Positions 33,095 to 45,300 are shown, counted from the stretch's first letter. The stretch: 64,000 nt of DNA from UBA7803 sp040219935 (GCA_040219935.1 JAVJUA010000083.1:32163-96162); one strand, 5' to 3'. Notes: generated from the sequence alone by a model not told the origin. A program made the numbers and translations.

Positions 33095-34306
33095 GCGTGA
33101 CAGGTGTCCCAGGGCGGCGCTATCGGCAATCGCGGTCGCCGTGACAACATGTACAGCATCACCTATCGGCACTCGGATCGTGCGATGGCTCTGGGCGTGG
33201 CGCAAACCGTGCGCGACACATTCGTCGAGAGTTCGCTTGCGGCCAAGCGCACCAGTTCCGAGGTCGCTGGTCGCTTCCTCAAGAAACAGATTGACGACTA
33301 TGGGCAACGATTGAGAATCACTGAAGAGCGCCTCGCAGAATTCAATCGAAAGCACTTCGATTGCCTACCGAGTATGCAGGGTGGATACTTCCAGCGCCTG
33401 CAAACTGCGACTGAGGAGCTCGAAACCCCTCGTCAGCAGCTTCGGCTAGCCGAATCACGTCTTTTTGCGAATCGATCAGCAGGTACGCCGTGAGGCGCCA
33501 CAGGTTTTGTTGGCCGGCGAAGTCGATCCGGATAGTCTCGAGGGCCGCATCATGAGCAACTAAACTCGTCTTGATGAGCTGCGGTTGCGTTTCACCGAGA
33601 ATCAACCTGATGTAGTCGCCGTCCGCGAGAACATCGCACAGCTCGAGCGCCGCCTGCGCGAAGCCGCCGCGCAGATTCGCGAAGGCGGAGCGGTTTCCAG
33701 GAGAGCGAACAACCCGGTGCGCCAAGCCCCGCAGATCTCGCGCCACGAAACAGAGACGGAGATTGCAAGCCTGCAGGCCGAATGAGCGACCGAGCTACCC
33801 ACTTCTCGCGTCTGCGTGGGCTGATTGACGAGATGCCAGAGGTGGAGGCTGAGGTCGCCCGGTTGAATCGCGACTTCGACGTCACTCACGCCCATTACCA
33901 GTCCCTGCTGAACAGCCTCGAGCGGGAACAGGTGAGCCGCGAGGTATTTCAGAGCGAGCGAATCGACCTTCACATCATCGATCCGCCGGCTGCAGGTCTC
34001 GAGCCGGTTGCGCCCAACCGTATGATCCTGCTGCTACTGGTGTTCACGGTTGGGGTCGGTGGCGCCGGCGCGATGGCTTTCGTCCTCAGTCAAATCCATC
34101 CGGTCTTCCAGGTTTCCGCCGACCAGTTCCGAACGGTGGGTGTTCCGGCACTTGGCAGCGTCGGCCGCTATTTCTCGAGCGAGGAGCGCCAGTGCCGCAA
34201 TCTGGAGTACGCCAGTTTCGCAGTATGCCTGTCGCTCCTACGCGTGGCCATCGTGGGCGCCGTATTGTTCGAGGCCTTAGGCCCCGGGCTGCGGGACATG
34301 CTATGA
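33095..34306 (+). pseudogene. Decayed polysaccharide chain-length determinant (Wzz/GumC type)
   Basis: Translation in pieces matches residues from about 120 to the end of the intact protein at 37708. Matching blocks include NRGRRDNMYSITY, SSLAAKRTSSE, RLAEFNRKHFD, SLLNSLEREQ and the C-terminal membrane segment. Three lesions separate the pieces: an extra base in the T-run at 33462-33466, an ochre codon at 33561-33563, and a one-base loss near 33785. The N-terminal third, including the first membrane helix, is absent. A 174-codon open frame from 33782 might still be translated, but it lacks the first helix. This is a partial duplicate or a recombination scar. Confidence 0.88.
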
Positions 34307-34552
34307 CGCAATCAGCTAAAGCATCACACATTCTCCGTACACCCATCGGCACCGACATACTCTAGAGTGCGGGCTGATCCATCGGATTGGCCGCCACGAT
34401 CCAACCGAGCGAGACCCGATGTTGTCGCTTTCAGACCGCGCCGTGCGCATGGCGCTGACCCTGCAGGATGGGTCGTCCTGCCCATGCCTCCCCGGAAGAC
34501 GAGCCCCAGCTGGCGACGGGGTGAAACTGTTGGGTCTAGGAGCATCAATACA

Positions 34553-35485
34553 GTGAGAGTTACCTGCGTAATCGTCAATTACCGCACACCGCAGCTCACC
34601 ATTCGGGCAGTGAGGACTGTGTGCCGAGAGCTGGACGACCTTCCGGGGTCCTCGGCCATCGTCGTCGACAACAACTCCGATGACGGGTCTTACGAGTGCC
34701 TGTCGGCCGCAGTGGCCGCCATGGACGAGTTCGGACGCGTCGAAGTCTGCCAATCCGGCCACAATGGCGGATTCGGGTACGGGGTGAACGTAGGTATCCG
34801 CCGCGCGCTTGCGACGGACACTCCGCCCGAGGCGATCTACCTTTTGAACTCGGATGCGTTTCCCGATCCCGGTTGCCTAAGGGCGCTGGTGGAGTTCCTG
34901 CACGAGCATTCGCGGGCGGGCATCGCCGGCAGTTTCATTCACGGCACGGACGGAGTGCCCCATTGCACGGCCTTTCGCTTCCCGAGCATCCCAGTGGAGT
35001 TGATGGGAAATATGGAGCTAGCGATCCTCGGCAGAGTCCTGCGCCGCTGGACTCTGGACCCCTTTCCCGAACAGCCTGAGCGCGTGGATTGGCTCGCCGG
35101 AGCCAGTATGCTGATCCGCACGGATGTGTTCGAGCGGATCGGTCTGTTCGACGAGGGATACTTCCTCTATTACGAGGAAACTGATTTGTGCAAGCGCGCG
35201 GCCTACCACGGAATCGAGACCTGGTTCGTGCCGCAGAGCTCGGTCGCTCATGTGGGCAGCGCGTCGACGGGTTTTCAGGAGCTGAGCAAGCCGAGACCCC
35301 GATACTGGTTCGAGTCGCGACGGCGGTTTTTTACTGCACACCATGGACGCGCGTACTTCGCATTGGCCAACGTGTGCTGGGTCGTCTCTTACGTACTCCG
35401 CAGGGCGCGGCGGCGGCTGCAGCGGAGGCCGGAATCAGACCCTCCGGGCCTGCTGCGTGATTTCGTCCGGTTCAATTTCCGATGA
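34553..35485 (+). CDS. Glycosyltransferase family 2 (WbbL/rhamnosyltransferase-like)
   Basis: The 310-residue protein is read from a GTG at 34553 with AGGAG 10 bases upstream. Further upstream codons do not resemble the family. The GT-A domain shows CVIVNYRTPQLTIRAV, VVDNNSDDGS, GHNGGFGYGVNVGIR, the DXD-like LLNSDAFPDPG, and WLAGASMLIRTDVFERIGLFDEGYFLYYEETDLCKRA, all typical of dTDP-rhamnosyltransferase-like GT2 enzymes. It would add a sugar to a lipid-linked polysaccharide precursor on the cytoplasmic face. It lies between the decayed chain-length gene and IS3 remnants. Confidence 0.9.
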   Translation: MRVTCVIVNYRTPQLTIRAVRTVCRELDDLPGSSAIVVDNNSDDGSYECLSAAVAAMDEFGRVEVCQSGHNGGFGYGVNVGIRRALATDTPPEAIYLLNSDAFPDPGCLRALVEFLHEHSRAGIAGSFIHGTDGVPHCTAFRFPSIPVELMGNMELAILGRVLRRWTLDPFPEQPERVDWLAGASMLIRTDVFERIGLFDEGYFLYYEETDLCKRAAYHGIETWFVPQSSVAHVGSASTGFQELSKPRPRYWFESRRRFFTAHHGRAYFALANVCWVVSYVLRRARRRLQRRPESDPPGLLRDFVRFNFR

Positions 35486-35716
35486 CCCAAGCCGACCCCT
35501 CAGACCAGGTGGCGGGAAAGGTGTCGTGACTTGATTGAAGATTGTCGCCCACTCGTCCTTGGTCATCTGCGCGGAATAATCAACCCGATCTGCTTCAAGT
35601 AGCTGTAGAGAATACCGTTTGATGCCCGCTGGGCGTCTCTGCCGGTGCCAGCAATTTGCCTCAAGTGGTCTTCCCCGCATTTAGTGAACAGGTTGGTAGA
35701 GAGCGGCTGCCTCATA

Positions 35717-35965
35717 TCACAGCGGGCTCATTCTTCCCGCCGACCCACGCGGTCGACGTCGATTGTAGAAGTGTTCCATGTAACCGAACACGTCCGGCCG
35801 GGCCTCTTTTCGGGTGCGGTATCTTCGGCGATTGACCCGCTCGCGCTTAAGTAGACCGAACCAGCTCTCCATCGCGGCGTTGTCGTAGCAGTTTCCGATC
35901 CCGCTCATCGAGCGTTCGATTCCGTGCTCGTCGAGCAGCGCCTGGTAGTCCCCGCTGGCATATTG
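35717..35965 (-). pseudogene. IS3-family transposase remnant A (C-terminal fragment)
   Basis: The minus strand encodes QYASGDYQALLDEHGIERS, then MSGIGNCYDNAAMESWFGLLKRE and HFYNRRRPRG, the C-terminal third of an IS3-family OrfB including the last catalytic glutamate region. The N-terminal part and the upstream OrfA are missing. The fragment ends where the end sequence of the second IS3 remnant begins (near 35966), so one element appears to abut or interrupt the other. Confidence 0.8.
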
Positions 35966-36560
35966 GGTGGAGTTGACCAGCTTCCGCGGACATTTTCGGA
36001 TTTGGGTTCAAGCCGCGGCTTGGTCACGGAGCGACCTCTCGAAACTGATGGTTGACTGGTAGCCGAGTGACGGCGTTGCGGATTGTACCAACCTTGGACG
36101 GACTCGAAGATGGCCAGGCGGGCCTCGGCCTACATCTTGAACCGACGACGGTCGATCAGCTCGCACTCTAAGGTGGCGAAGAAACTCTCGGCCATGGCCT
36201 TGTCATAGGAATCGCCGACAGAATCCATTGACGGTTTCACGTTCATCTCCCGGCAACGAAGACCGAAGGCTATGGACGTGTATTGCGTCCCCAGGTCGCT
36301 GTGGTGAATGACCGAGGTAGGCCGCCTTTGCATAGGCGCCATGTTCAGAGCTTCCAGTACCCGTTCGGTCCGCAGATAGTTTGCAATCCACTCGCCCACC
36401 ACTCGACGGCTCCAGGTATCGAGCACGACCGCAATGCAAACGAACCCGGCCCAGGTCGGGACGTAGGCAATATCCGCTACGCAGAGCTGATCCAGGGTAT
36501 CGGCGCCGAATTGGAGTTCCATGAGGTCAGGTGCCGCCCTCCCATTGGGCTGCCCGGCGG
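35966..36560 (-). mobile_element. IS3-family remnant B with disrupted transposase
   Basis: The minus strand from about 36560 encodes the OrfB core: LCVADIAYVPTWAGFVCIAVVLDTW, SVIHHSDLGTQYTS, MDSVGDSYDKAMAESFFATLE, carrying D, D and E of the DDE site. An amber codon at 36130-36132 interrupts RRRFKM-AEARLAIFES, and a small deletion near NPQRRHS shifts the frame before GYQSTISFERSLRDQAAA and the stop at 36008-36010. A terminal-repeat-like sequence with TGTCCGCGGAAGC follows to about 35966. The 5' half is cut off next to the stop of the glycosyltransferase at 36570. It is inactive. Confidence 0.82.
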
Positions 36561-36569
36561 GATGCGGAT

Positions 36570-37559
36570 CTATTTGTACTCGATCAGGCGCTGCTCGCGA
36601 CCCGTGAGAATGCGAGCCAGAAAAAGACACTGGCCGTGAAACTCCGGCCACTTGCCCAGAACCGTTAACAGCGCCGCTGCCGCCACGGGTTTCCCGGGGT
36701 GCTCGGCGCGCAGCCGGCGCCACTGGCGAAAGACCTGGTAAGGGTAGATCAGCAGCAGACTCAACCACCAGGGCGCGAAAGCAGCTGCCAGCACGACAGC
36801 GGTCGCTGGGAAGACGGCCGCCCAGAAGACGATGCGGGCGTTTTCACGCCAGCAGAAGCGGGTGCCGTCGCGCCAGTGCAGGGCTGCACGTGCGGCGTAG
36901 GCGTAGCCGGAGCGGGAAGTGCGGCGCACCCATTGACCAAACCGGGTCATGGCAGCATCGTGCCAAGTCATCGGGGCATCGAGGCGGCGTACAAGGTAGC
37001 CTGCTCGGCGTATGCGATGGCACATCTCCGGTTCCTCCCCCGCGATAAGAATCGGATTGAAGCCGCCGATATCGGCGAATACACCTGCGCGGGTCATGAA
37101 GTCACCGCCGCAGGCGCTGCTATCGCCGGTTGGGCCGTACCATTCAAGGTCGCACAAGTGGTTGTACAGCGTGCGATCCGGGTGCTGTTCTCGGCGATGA
37201 CCGCAGACGATGGCGTGTGACGGGTGGTTGTCGAGAAAGTCGCGAGCAGTGGAAAGCCAATCTGGCGTTAGCACACAGTCCCCATCAATGAACTGCACCA
37301 GTTCGATCTCAGGGTTGTGCTGCGGCAGGGCAGCAAAGCCGGCGTTTCTCGCCCTCCCGGCGGTGAATGGCAAGTCCATGGGCAGATCGACGACGATGGC
37401 CCCGAATCGCCGAGCCTCGGCCACGCTGTCGTCCGTCGAGCCTGAGTCAACATACACTACGGCGTCGGCTATCTTTGCGACGCTCGCCAAGCTGCGCACC
37501 AGGCGTTCGCCCTCGTTGCGGCCAATCACCACCACACCAATGCGGCTCGACGTCCCCAT
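36570..37559 (-). CDS. Glycosyltransferase family 2 with C-terminal membrane segment
   Basis: The 329-residue protein starts at 37559 (MGTSSRIGVVVIGRNEGERL). GT-A motifs are VYVDSGSTDDSV, GRARNAGFAAL, the DXD-type FIDGDCVLTPDWL, and GGFNPILIAGEEPEMCHRIRRAG. Hydrophobic segments near residues 245-275 (IVFWAAVFPATAVVLAAAF) suggest membrane association. It is divergent from the intact chain-length determinant across about 150 bases that should hold both promoters. Its 3' end borders IS3 remnant B, with the stop codon preserved. Confidence 0.88.
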   Translation of the reverse strand: MGTSSRIGVVVIGRNEGERLVRSLASVAKIADAVVYVDSGSTDDSVAEARRFGAIVVDLPMDLPFTAGRARNAGFAALPQHNPEIELVQFIDGDCVLTPDWLSTARDFLDNHPSHAIVCGHRREQHPDRTLYNHLCDLEWYGPTGDSSACGGDFMTRAGVFADIGGFNPILIAGEEPEMCHRIRRAGYLVRRLDAPMTWHDAAMTRFGQWVRRTSRSGYAYAARAALHWRDGTRFCWRENARIVFWAAVFPATAVVLAAAFAPWWLSLLLIYPYQVFRQWRRLRAEHPGKPVAAAALLTVLGKWPEFHGQCLFLARILTGREQRLIEYK

Positions 37560-37707
37560 GTCCCGAAACGGCCCCAAGCGCTCTCTGGCCCGGAACCATA
37601 ACTGCAATGAATGCAAATGCTTGTACCGCGGATGTAACACGCAGACTAAAGATCGCGAAGAAGATGCATAATGAGGCCTATTTCTTCGATTTCTGCGTCG
37701 GCAAGCC

Positions 37708-39264
37708 ATGAACGAGATCTTTGAGCTTATCATCCAGTATGTACGAAGCGCCTGGCGGTTCCGTTGGTGGGCTGCAGGAGTCGCTTGGCTACTCTGCTTG
37801 CTCGGTTGGACGGTGGTAAGCCTGCAGCCTGATGTGTACGAGGCGAGTTCCCGGGTGTACGTAGATACGTCGTCCGACCTGCGCAGATTGCTCCAGGATC
37901 AGATTGTCGAGTCAGGCGTTGAGGATCAGCTGTCTCTGGTTCGCCAGGTGATGCTCGGCCGACCACAACTCAGCGAGGTGGCCGCGAAGACCGGATTGAG
38001 CAGGGAGGCACGAACTGACGCAGATAAGGCGCGCGTCATAGATTCACTGAGTCAGCAGATCTTCATTCAAGGTGGAAATGTCGACAATCGCGGCCGCCGC
38101 GACAACATGTACAGCATTACCTATCAGCACTCCGATCGTCTGATCGCATTGGGAGTGGTGGAAACACTTCTTGACACGTTTGTCGAAAGTTCGCTGGCGG
38201 CGAAGCGCACCAGTTCCGAAGCGGCAGGACGCTTTCTCCGCGACCAGATCGACGACTACGAGCAGCGATTGAGGATTGCCGAAGAACGCCTTGCCGAGTT
38301 CAATCGCAAGCACTTCGACCGCCTGCCCAGTATGCAGGGGGGGTACTTCCAGCGCCTCCAATCCGCGACCGAAGAGCTTGATTCGGCTCGGCAGCAACTC
38401 CGACTCGCAGAATCGCGACTGGAGCGGGTCGATCAGCAGATCCGTGGTGAGGCGCCGCAGGTAACGGTGGCGGGAGAGGTCGACCCGGAGAGCCTCGAAG
38501 GCCGAATCCTGAGCAATCAGGCTCGCCTGGACGAATTGCGGTTGCGGTTCACTGAGAATCATCCCGATGTCATTGCCGCGCGGGAGAACATCGCACAGCT
38601 GCAGCGCCGCCAACGTGAAGCCGCTGAGCAGATTCGGGACGGCGGTGCCGTGGTGGCTGGAGCGAACAATCCAGTGTTTCAGGCCTTGCAGATCTCCCGT
38701 CACGAAATCGAAACAGAGATTGCGAGCCTGCAGGCTGAGGTTGCCGACCGGGCCGCCAGGGTGGCGCGCCTGCGTGGCCTGATCAACGAAATGCCCGAGG
38801 TGGAAGCGGAGCTGGCGCGTTTGAATCGGGACTACGATGTTATTCACGCACACTATCAATCGCTGCTGAACAGCCTCGAGCGCGAGCAACTCACCCGTGA
38901 GGTGTTTCAGAGCGAACAGATCGACTTTCGCATCATTGATCCCCCAGCTGCTGGATTGAATCCAGTGGCACCCAAAAGGATGATCCTGTTGTTGCTCGTG
39001 TTCATGGCCGGTATCGGGGGAGCCGGTGCGCTTGCTTTTGTTTTGAGCCAGATCAAGCCGATTTATCAGGTACCGAGCGATCTGTTCCAGATGTCGGATC
39101 TGCCTGTATTGGGCTCGGTTGGCCGTTATCTCTCCAGCGAAGACCGCCGGCGCCGCAACTTCGAGTACATCGGTTTCACGGCCAGCTTCGCGCTGCTTTG
39201 CGTCACTTTTGTCGGGGTTGTGCTGTTTGAGGTGGTCGGACCGGGGCTTCGCGGAATTCTCTGA
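37708..39264 (+). CDS. Polysaccharide chain-length determinant (Wzz/GumC type, exosortase-system-like)
   Basis: This 518-residue inner-membrane protein has a transmembrane helix at about 20-42, a large periplasmic coiled-coil domain (about 60-410), and C-terminal helices near 425-445 and 485-510. RRDNMYSITYQHSD, RLAEFNRKHFDRLPSMQGGYFQRL and AELARLNRDYDVIHAHYQSLL resemble the chain-length protein of PEP-CTERM/XrtA polysaccharide systems. There is no C-terminal tyrosine kinase. It would set polymer length with a Wzy/Wzx-type assembly. A broken copy lies at 33095. It converges on the PKS gene. Confidence 0.92.
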   Translation: MNEIFELIIQYVRSAWRFRWWAAGVAWLLCLLGWTVVSLQPDVYEASSRVYVDTSSDLRRLLQDQIVESGVEDQLSLVRQVMLGRPQLSEVAAKTGLSREARTDADKARVIDSLSQQIFIQGGNVDNRGRRDNMYSITYQHSDRLIALGVVETLLDTFVESSLAAKRTSSEAAGRFLRDQIDDYEQRLRIAEERLAEFNRKHFDRLPSMQGGYFQRLQSATEELDSARQQLRLAESRLERVDQQIRGEAPQVTVAGEVDPESLEGRILSNQARLDELRLRFTENHPDVIAARENIAQLQRRQREAAEQIRDGGAVVAGANNPVFQALQISRHEIETEIASLQAEVADRAARVARLRGLINEMPEVEAELARLNRDYDVIHAHYQSLLNSLEREQLTREVFQSEQIDFRIIDPPAAGLNPVAPKRMILLLLVFMAGIGGAGALAFVLSQIKPIYQVPSDLFQMSDLPVLGSVGRYLSSEDRRRRNFEYIGFTASFALLCVTFVGVVLFEVVGPGLRGIL

Positions 39265-39337
39265 AACGCGTTTCTCGATGATGTTATCAGCCTCATCGGG
39301 GTCTACGGCAATCTGGTCCACGTGAAAGTGCTGCGGT

Positions 39338-42300
39338 TCAAGCGGTTCTCTCAGTCTTCGTTATTTGAGTCTCTTCCAGAGCTTTTCGGATGTGTGCCAC
39401 CAGCACGCGAACGTTGGGTTCTAGCACCATACTATCGTGGTTTCCAGGAACCTCCACGACCCGGAGATTCTCGACATATGGAGACCAGAAGTTGTCCTGT
39501 CGCAAAGGTTGTCTGTCGACGCTCAACAACCTCCCGCCACTGAGTTTGTATCGGACGTTCAGCCTGGGTCGGAACAGCGCTACAGCTACGTTCAACTTTC
39601 TGGTTTGGTATCTGGCGTGCGCACGCATGAACGCCTCGCCAACATTCTGGGATTGAAAACTCAACGGTACCGGGCTTCGCGCGGACTCCGGCAGCAGGGT
39701 GACCCCGCGGCGCTTCTCGCGCTCCCATGCGATCCTCTGTTGGATTCTCCGACGCACAGCGTTCAGGCCGTCTGTTCTCAATGATTGTTGAAACATCGAG
39801 AGGCGGTCGGGCAAGCTCAGCGAAAGTCTCTGGGGCAGCGGCGTGTCGAGCATGATTACCAGGCTCACACTCTCTCCGGATTCGATCAGCTGCCGGGCGA
39901 TTTCATAGGCCGTGATACCGCCGCCCGAAAACCCGCCCAGTACATAAGGACCATGCGGCTGGACGCGCCGAATCTCCTCCAGATAGTCCGCGGCCATGTC
40001 TTCGAAGGTCTCGTGAGGTGGCGCGTCACCGTACAGTCCACGCGCCTGCAGTGCGTAGAATGGGCGGCTCTCACCCAAAAGGTGCGCAAGGTGGCCGAGA
40101 TTCAGCACATTGCCGAACATACCCGCCACCATAAACAGCGGCGTGCTGCCACCTACCGGTCCTGTGTGCATCGGAACTATGAACTCGAATCGCTCTGCCT
40201 GGTTGCCGGACGCGCGGTCCGGATTGCCAGTTCCATCTGTGGACTCGCCATGTTCGCCACAAGGCTGGATCAGCGCGGCCAGGGCCTCGATAGTTGGCGA
40301 CTGCATGAGCACCGACATTGGCAGGTCGGCGTCGAATCGTTCTGCAAGTTCATTGAACAGGCGCACTGCGACCAGCGAATGTCCGCCAAGGTCGAAGAAA
40401 TTGTCCCGGATGCCGATTCCTTCGACGCCGAGTAGCCGTCCCCAGATTTCGCTCAGCGCCTGTTCCGTTTCGTTTCTGGGAGCTTCGTATTCGTTGTCGA
40501 GTTCTGGACGAGAGAATCGCGTGTCGCCACGCGTATCACCGGTTCTGCTGACTGCGTCCGCCTGAGCCAGAAGTTTCGTGACCTCAATGGAACTGACAAC
40601 GACAGTGCTCGGCGGCTTTGGGCAGGAGAGCACCCGTCGAAGTGCATTGACGCCCTCGTCATTGCCTATGCCTTGCGTGAGATTGTGCTGCAAGACTGAC
40701 TCGGCAGGTGTCAGGGGCTTGGCGCGGGGCGCACCCTCCACCGCTGGTTGCCGATCCGCGTGGCTCGAAAGGCTGGGCACCAGCGTAGTTTCGACGCGGC
40801 GCAAAGTAAGTTGACGGACCTGCACCAGGACATTGCCCGCAGTATCGGCAATGGTGACATCGAAGGCCGCAGTTCCGTGTTCGCCGGCCGGTGAATCTGC
40901 CAGCCGGACCCAGCTTTGAAGATCCGCAACCAGGGGCCGGTAGAAGACGAGCTCTGAGTAGGAGAGGGGTGCCCAGAGTGAGGTGCCACCCTGATCGGAG
41001 TATCCGGGAATCAGGTCCATGGCGTACCCCGTGGCGATGTCGAGCAACGCCGGGTGTAAGGGGTGCGCTGTCAGGTCTGCTGCTTGCGTCGCGGGAAGCG
41101 CCAGCTGCGCGATGGCCTCTCCGGCCCCAAGATCGACCTGCCTCAGGGTCTGCCAGCGCGGTCCGAAACGCAGGTGGTTTTCCTGTCGCGTGCGCAGAGC
41201 ACCGGAGCCGCCGGCCTTCTCATGCGCCGCGGTGCAGCGCTGCCGGACGGAGTCGGCATCGAACCCCGCAGGCTCGCTTACGTCACGTGTATCTACCCGT
41301 GCCGATGCGCACTGCGCCCAACGATCTGGTCCGTCCGGGTGTGCCGCCTGCGCATACACGGCGACCTGCCAGAGTGCTGCGTTCCCCTCCAGTCGAATTC
41401 GGATTTGTCGCGGTGCACCGTCCGGCACGAATAGAGGGGCCAGAAAGGAGAGATTCCTCAGCTTCCAGGGTTCCACAACCCCGATCTCCTGCAGTGCGGC
41501 GCGAATGAGCTCAGCGTAGCCCGTACCTGGCAGCAATGCCTCTCCCGTCGCCAGCCGGTGCTCATCGACCATCCAGTCGTGCGTCGAAGATAGGGTTCCA
41601 GACAGCAGGTGCACGTGCTTCGTACTCTCCCGGAGCACGAGATGGGCATCAAATGTGGTTCCTATCAGTGCCACCTCGGTGCCGTGCCGGGCCTCAACAT
41701 CCAGAGGTTGCTCTGGGCCGGACTGTCGAGCAGCAGCGGGTTGCCTTGCCATACCGACGTCACGCCAGATACCCCAGTTTACGGCGGTGACAGGATAGGG
41801 GCGCTGGTCGCTGCGCGAGTCCGCGAAGGCGTTGATGAACGAGTTCGCGGCAACGTAGTCGATCTGCCCCTGCGGGGCGATAAAGGCGCTGGTAGACGAG
41901 AACAGCACCATGAAGTCCAGGTCACTGTCCTCGAAGACCTGGTCGAGCACCTGGGTGCCATACACTTTGGCTGAGAACACCTCCTCGACATCCTTCTGCC
42001 CTTTGAGTTGAATCAGGCTGTCCCGCAGCGTTCCCGCAGTGTGGAATACGCCGTTGATGTCACCGAACGTTTCGCGGGCGAGGCGCACCGCATCGGCGAC
42101 CTGCTCCTGAACCGTGACGTCCGCAGCAATCGGTAGAACTTGCGCCCCGAGCGCCTCCAGGTCGCGGATGCGGCGAATGGCCTGACTGATAGAGTCGTCC
42201 TGGGCATGGCTTGCAAGCCAGTCGTCCCAGTCTGGCCTCGCCGGAATGGGAGTACGGGCAACGAGGATCAGTCTGGCATCGAACTCACGGGCCAGCCACT

Positions 42301-45300
42301 CGCCGATCACGCCGGAAATACCACCGTATCCACCAGTGAGCAGGTAGGTGCCTCCGTTGCGCAGGCGATCTGCCGACGGCGGGGAGGACGTGGAATTGAT
42401 GGGGCGCAGGTAGCGTTGCCAGCGTACGGATCCTCGCCAGGCGAACACGCCCGGTTCGGGGCTGGCGGCGGTCTCTTCCAGCAGGGCGGACAATGCCTGT
42501 TGGACGTACGCCGGCTCGGCACCGCGGCGACGCTTTCCGCTGGTGGACGGGGTCGGCCCCTCCAGATCGACCAGCCGGCAGCTGATGTTCGGGTACTCCC
42601 GCGGAATCACGCTGACCGGACCGAGCGTGGTGGCTTTGTCTGGATAAGGCAGTGACTCCGCGGCTACCCGCTGCGCACCGTTCGTGACCACCACGAGGTG
42701 CATCGGGGAATCGTCCACGCCGATTTTGCCGAGTGCCTGGGCGAGGTACATCAGCGAATAGAAGCCATACTCCTGGTTGCGGTGAAAGAACGTGGAGCCT
42801 GGACGGTACAATTCCGTGTGAGTGTACAGCCAGGTGTGCAGAATGTGGTCGGGTAGTTTCCCAGCCTCGTGCAATGCACCGATCAGATCCTTGTAGCCGA
42901 CGCCGCCGGCTTCGGGTGCGATCATGTAGCTGTGATCGTCGAGTTGCGCGAAGGTGTCACCGGCTTGCACGGTGATGACGGTGTCACCGCGCGCGCGCAT
43001 GCGCTCGATCAGCTCCGATGACAGTGGGTCTCCGGCGTGGAAAACCAGCCAGCTCGCGGACTCACCGGCGAAGTCGGCGATGCCTCGCTGCACCCAACGT
43101 GGCTCGCTGAACCAGCGGGCCACGTCGTCGACCTTCTCCGGGCTCAGGACGTCAGGCGACTGTTCGACGCTCCCCCGACCGGGCTCGATCCAGTAGGTCG
43201 CGTGCTGGAACGCATAGGTCGGCAGTGGAACCCTTCGGCGTGCTTGCGGCCATAGGCGCTGGGTATCCGGTTCGGCACCAACCGCCCAGAGCCGTCCTAC
43301 GACCGCGCGGAAGTGAGCGACGTCGGAGTTGGTGTCCTCCGGATGGCGTATGGAACTGAACACGCGCTGGCCCGGGGCCCCACGGGTCTGCCGCACGAAA
43401 GACCCCAGAGTGCTTCCCGGGCCTACCTCGACGAACACGGGCTCCTGCCCCTGCAAAATGGCTTCAACGCCATCGGAAAAGCGCACCGTGCTGCGCAAAT
43501 GACGCACCCAATAGTCAGGGTCAGTCGCTTGCTCTGCCGTCAGCCAATCGCCGCTGACGTTGGAGACCATGGGCAGGGATGGCTCGTGGAGCTCGATGCT
43601 CTGCAGGTAGCTGCGAAACGCTGGCAATGCGCCATCGAGCAGCCGCGAGTGCGCGGCGATGTCGATCTTGACCCGCTGAGACTCTATGCCCGCCGCTGTG
43701 AGCCGCTCCGCAAGCCGGGCTATCGCATCCAGAGTGCCGGAGGCTACTGAAAGCTGTGGGCTGTTGGATGACGCGAGGTCCAACTCGTCTCCGAGCAGCG
43801 GCGCGAGGTCTGCGGCGGGCATGGCAACGCTGAGCATGGCGCCCTTCGGTGCCTGGTCCATGAGCTGCCCACGCAGCAACACCAGTCCCAGCGCATCCTC
43901 GAACGACATGATGCCGGCGATGCAGGCGGCGGTGTTCTCGCCCAGGCTGTGGCCGATGAGCGCACCGGGCTCTACACCGTATGCTCGCCACACCCTGGTC
44001 AACGCGTACTCGACCAGGAAGATCAGCGGGAGCTGAACCGATGGGCGGCTCAGTTCTGTGGCCTCGTTCCCGGTCTCGGCGAAAAAAACAGGCGTCAGGT
44101 CTACCCCGTGTTTGTCCCGGAGCAACGTGAGCCCTCGGTCCATGCAGTCACGGAACACGGGCTCTTGCTCGTAGAGCCCTCGGCCCATGGCTGGATACTG
44201 GGCGCCACCGCCTGGATACATGAAGACAACCCGCAGATTCTCCACCTCGAGACGATGAGTGAACACGCGGCGGGGGTCAGGTTCCCGGAGCAGAGCCACG
44301 GCTTCGTTGTGGTCGGCAGCGGCCAGTACACGGCTGTGTTCGAACTTCTCTCTGCCCGACAGCAGGGTGTATGCAACGTCGGTCAGCGGCTGCTCGGGGT
44401 GCGCTTCCAGCCAGTCGGCGAGGCGCGCTGCGTAGGCATCGAGGGCGCGGCGGTTCTTGGCCGACATCACCAGGAGCTGGGGTGCGGTCTCGTGCGGCAC
44501 AGCCGACGGGGTCGGCGCCTGCTCGAGGACGGCGAACGCATTGGTGCCGCCCACGCCGAGCGAGTTCACCGCGGCCCGCCGCGGGCGCCCGGTACTGGGC
44601 CAGGGTTCTGCCTGGGCTGCCACCACGAACGGGCTACCTTCGAACGGAATGGCCGGGTTCGGGGCCTCGAAATGCAGAGTCGGCGGTATGGTGCCATGTT
44701 CAAGAGCCAGCGCGGCCTTGATCAGGCCTACGACCCCGGCCGCAGTGTCCAGGTGGCCGACGTTGCTCTTTACCGAGCCCACCCGGCAGTACCCTGTTTT
44801 GTTCGTGGTCTCACGAAACGCCTGGCTGAGCGCCGTAATCTCGATCGGGTCGCCGACTGGTGTCGCCGTGCCGTGGCACTCAACGTAGTCGATGGTCTCA
44901 GCGTCTACGGCGGCAACAGCGAGAGCCTCAGCCACCGCGGCAGCCTGCCCGCTGATGCTGGGCGCCAGATAGCCGACTTTGCTGGCGCCGTCGTTGTTGA
45001 CGGCCGAGCCTTTGATGACGGCATGGATATGGTCGCCGTCGCTCAGTGCATCGTCCAGACGGCGCAGAACGACCACGCCCACGCCGCTGCCGAAGACTGT
45101 GCCCTTGGCGCGGTGATCAAAGGTGCGACAGTGACCATCCGGAGAAAGGATTTCGCCTTCCTTGAATTGATACCCGACACGGTGAGGAATTTCGATGGTC
45201 ACGCCCCCGGCAAGTGCCATGTCACTCTCGCCGGACAGCAAGCTCTGCACGGCCAGGTGGGTAGCAACCAGCGAGGTGGAACATGCCGTCTGGACATTGA

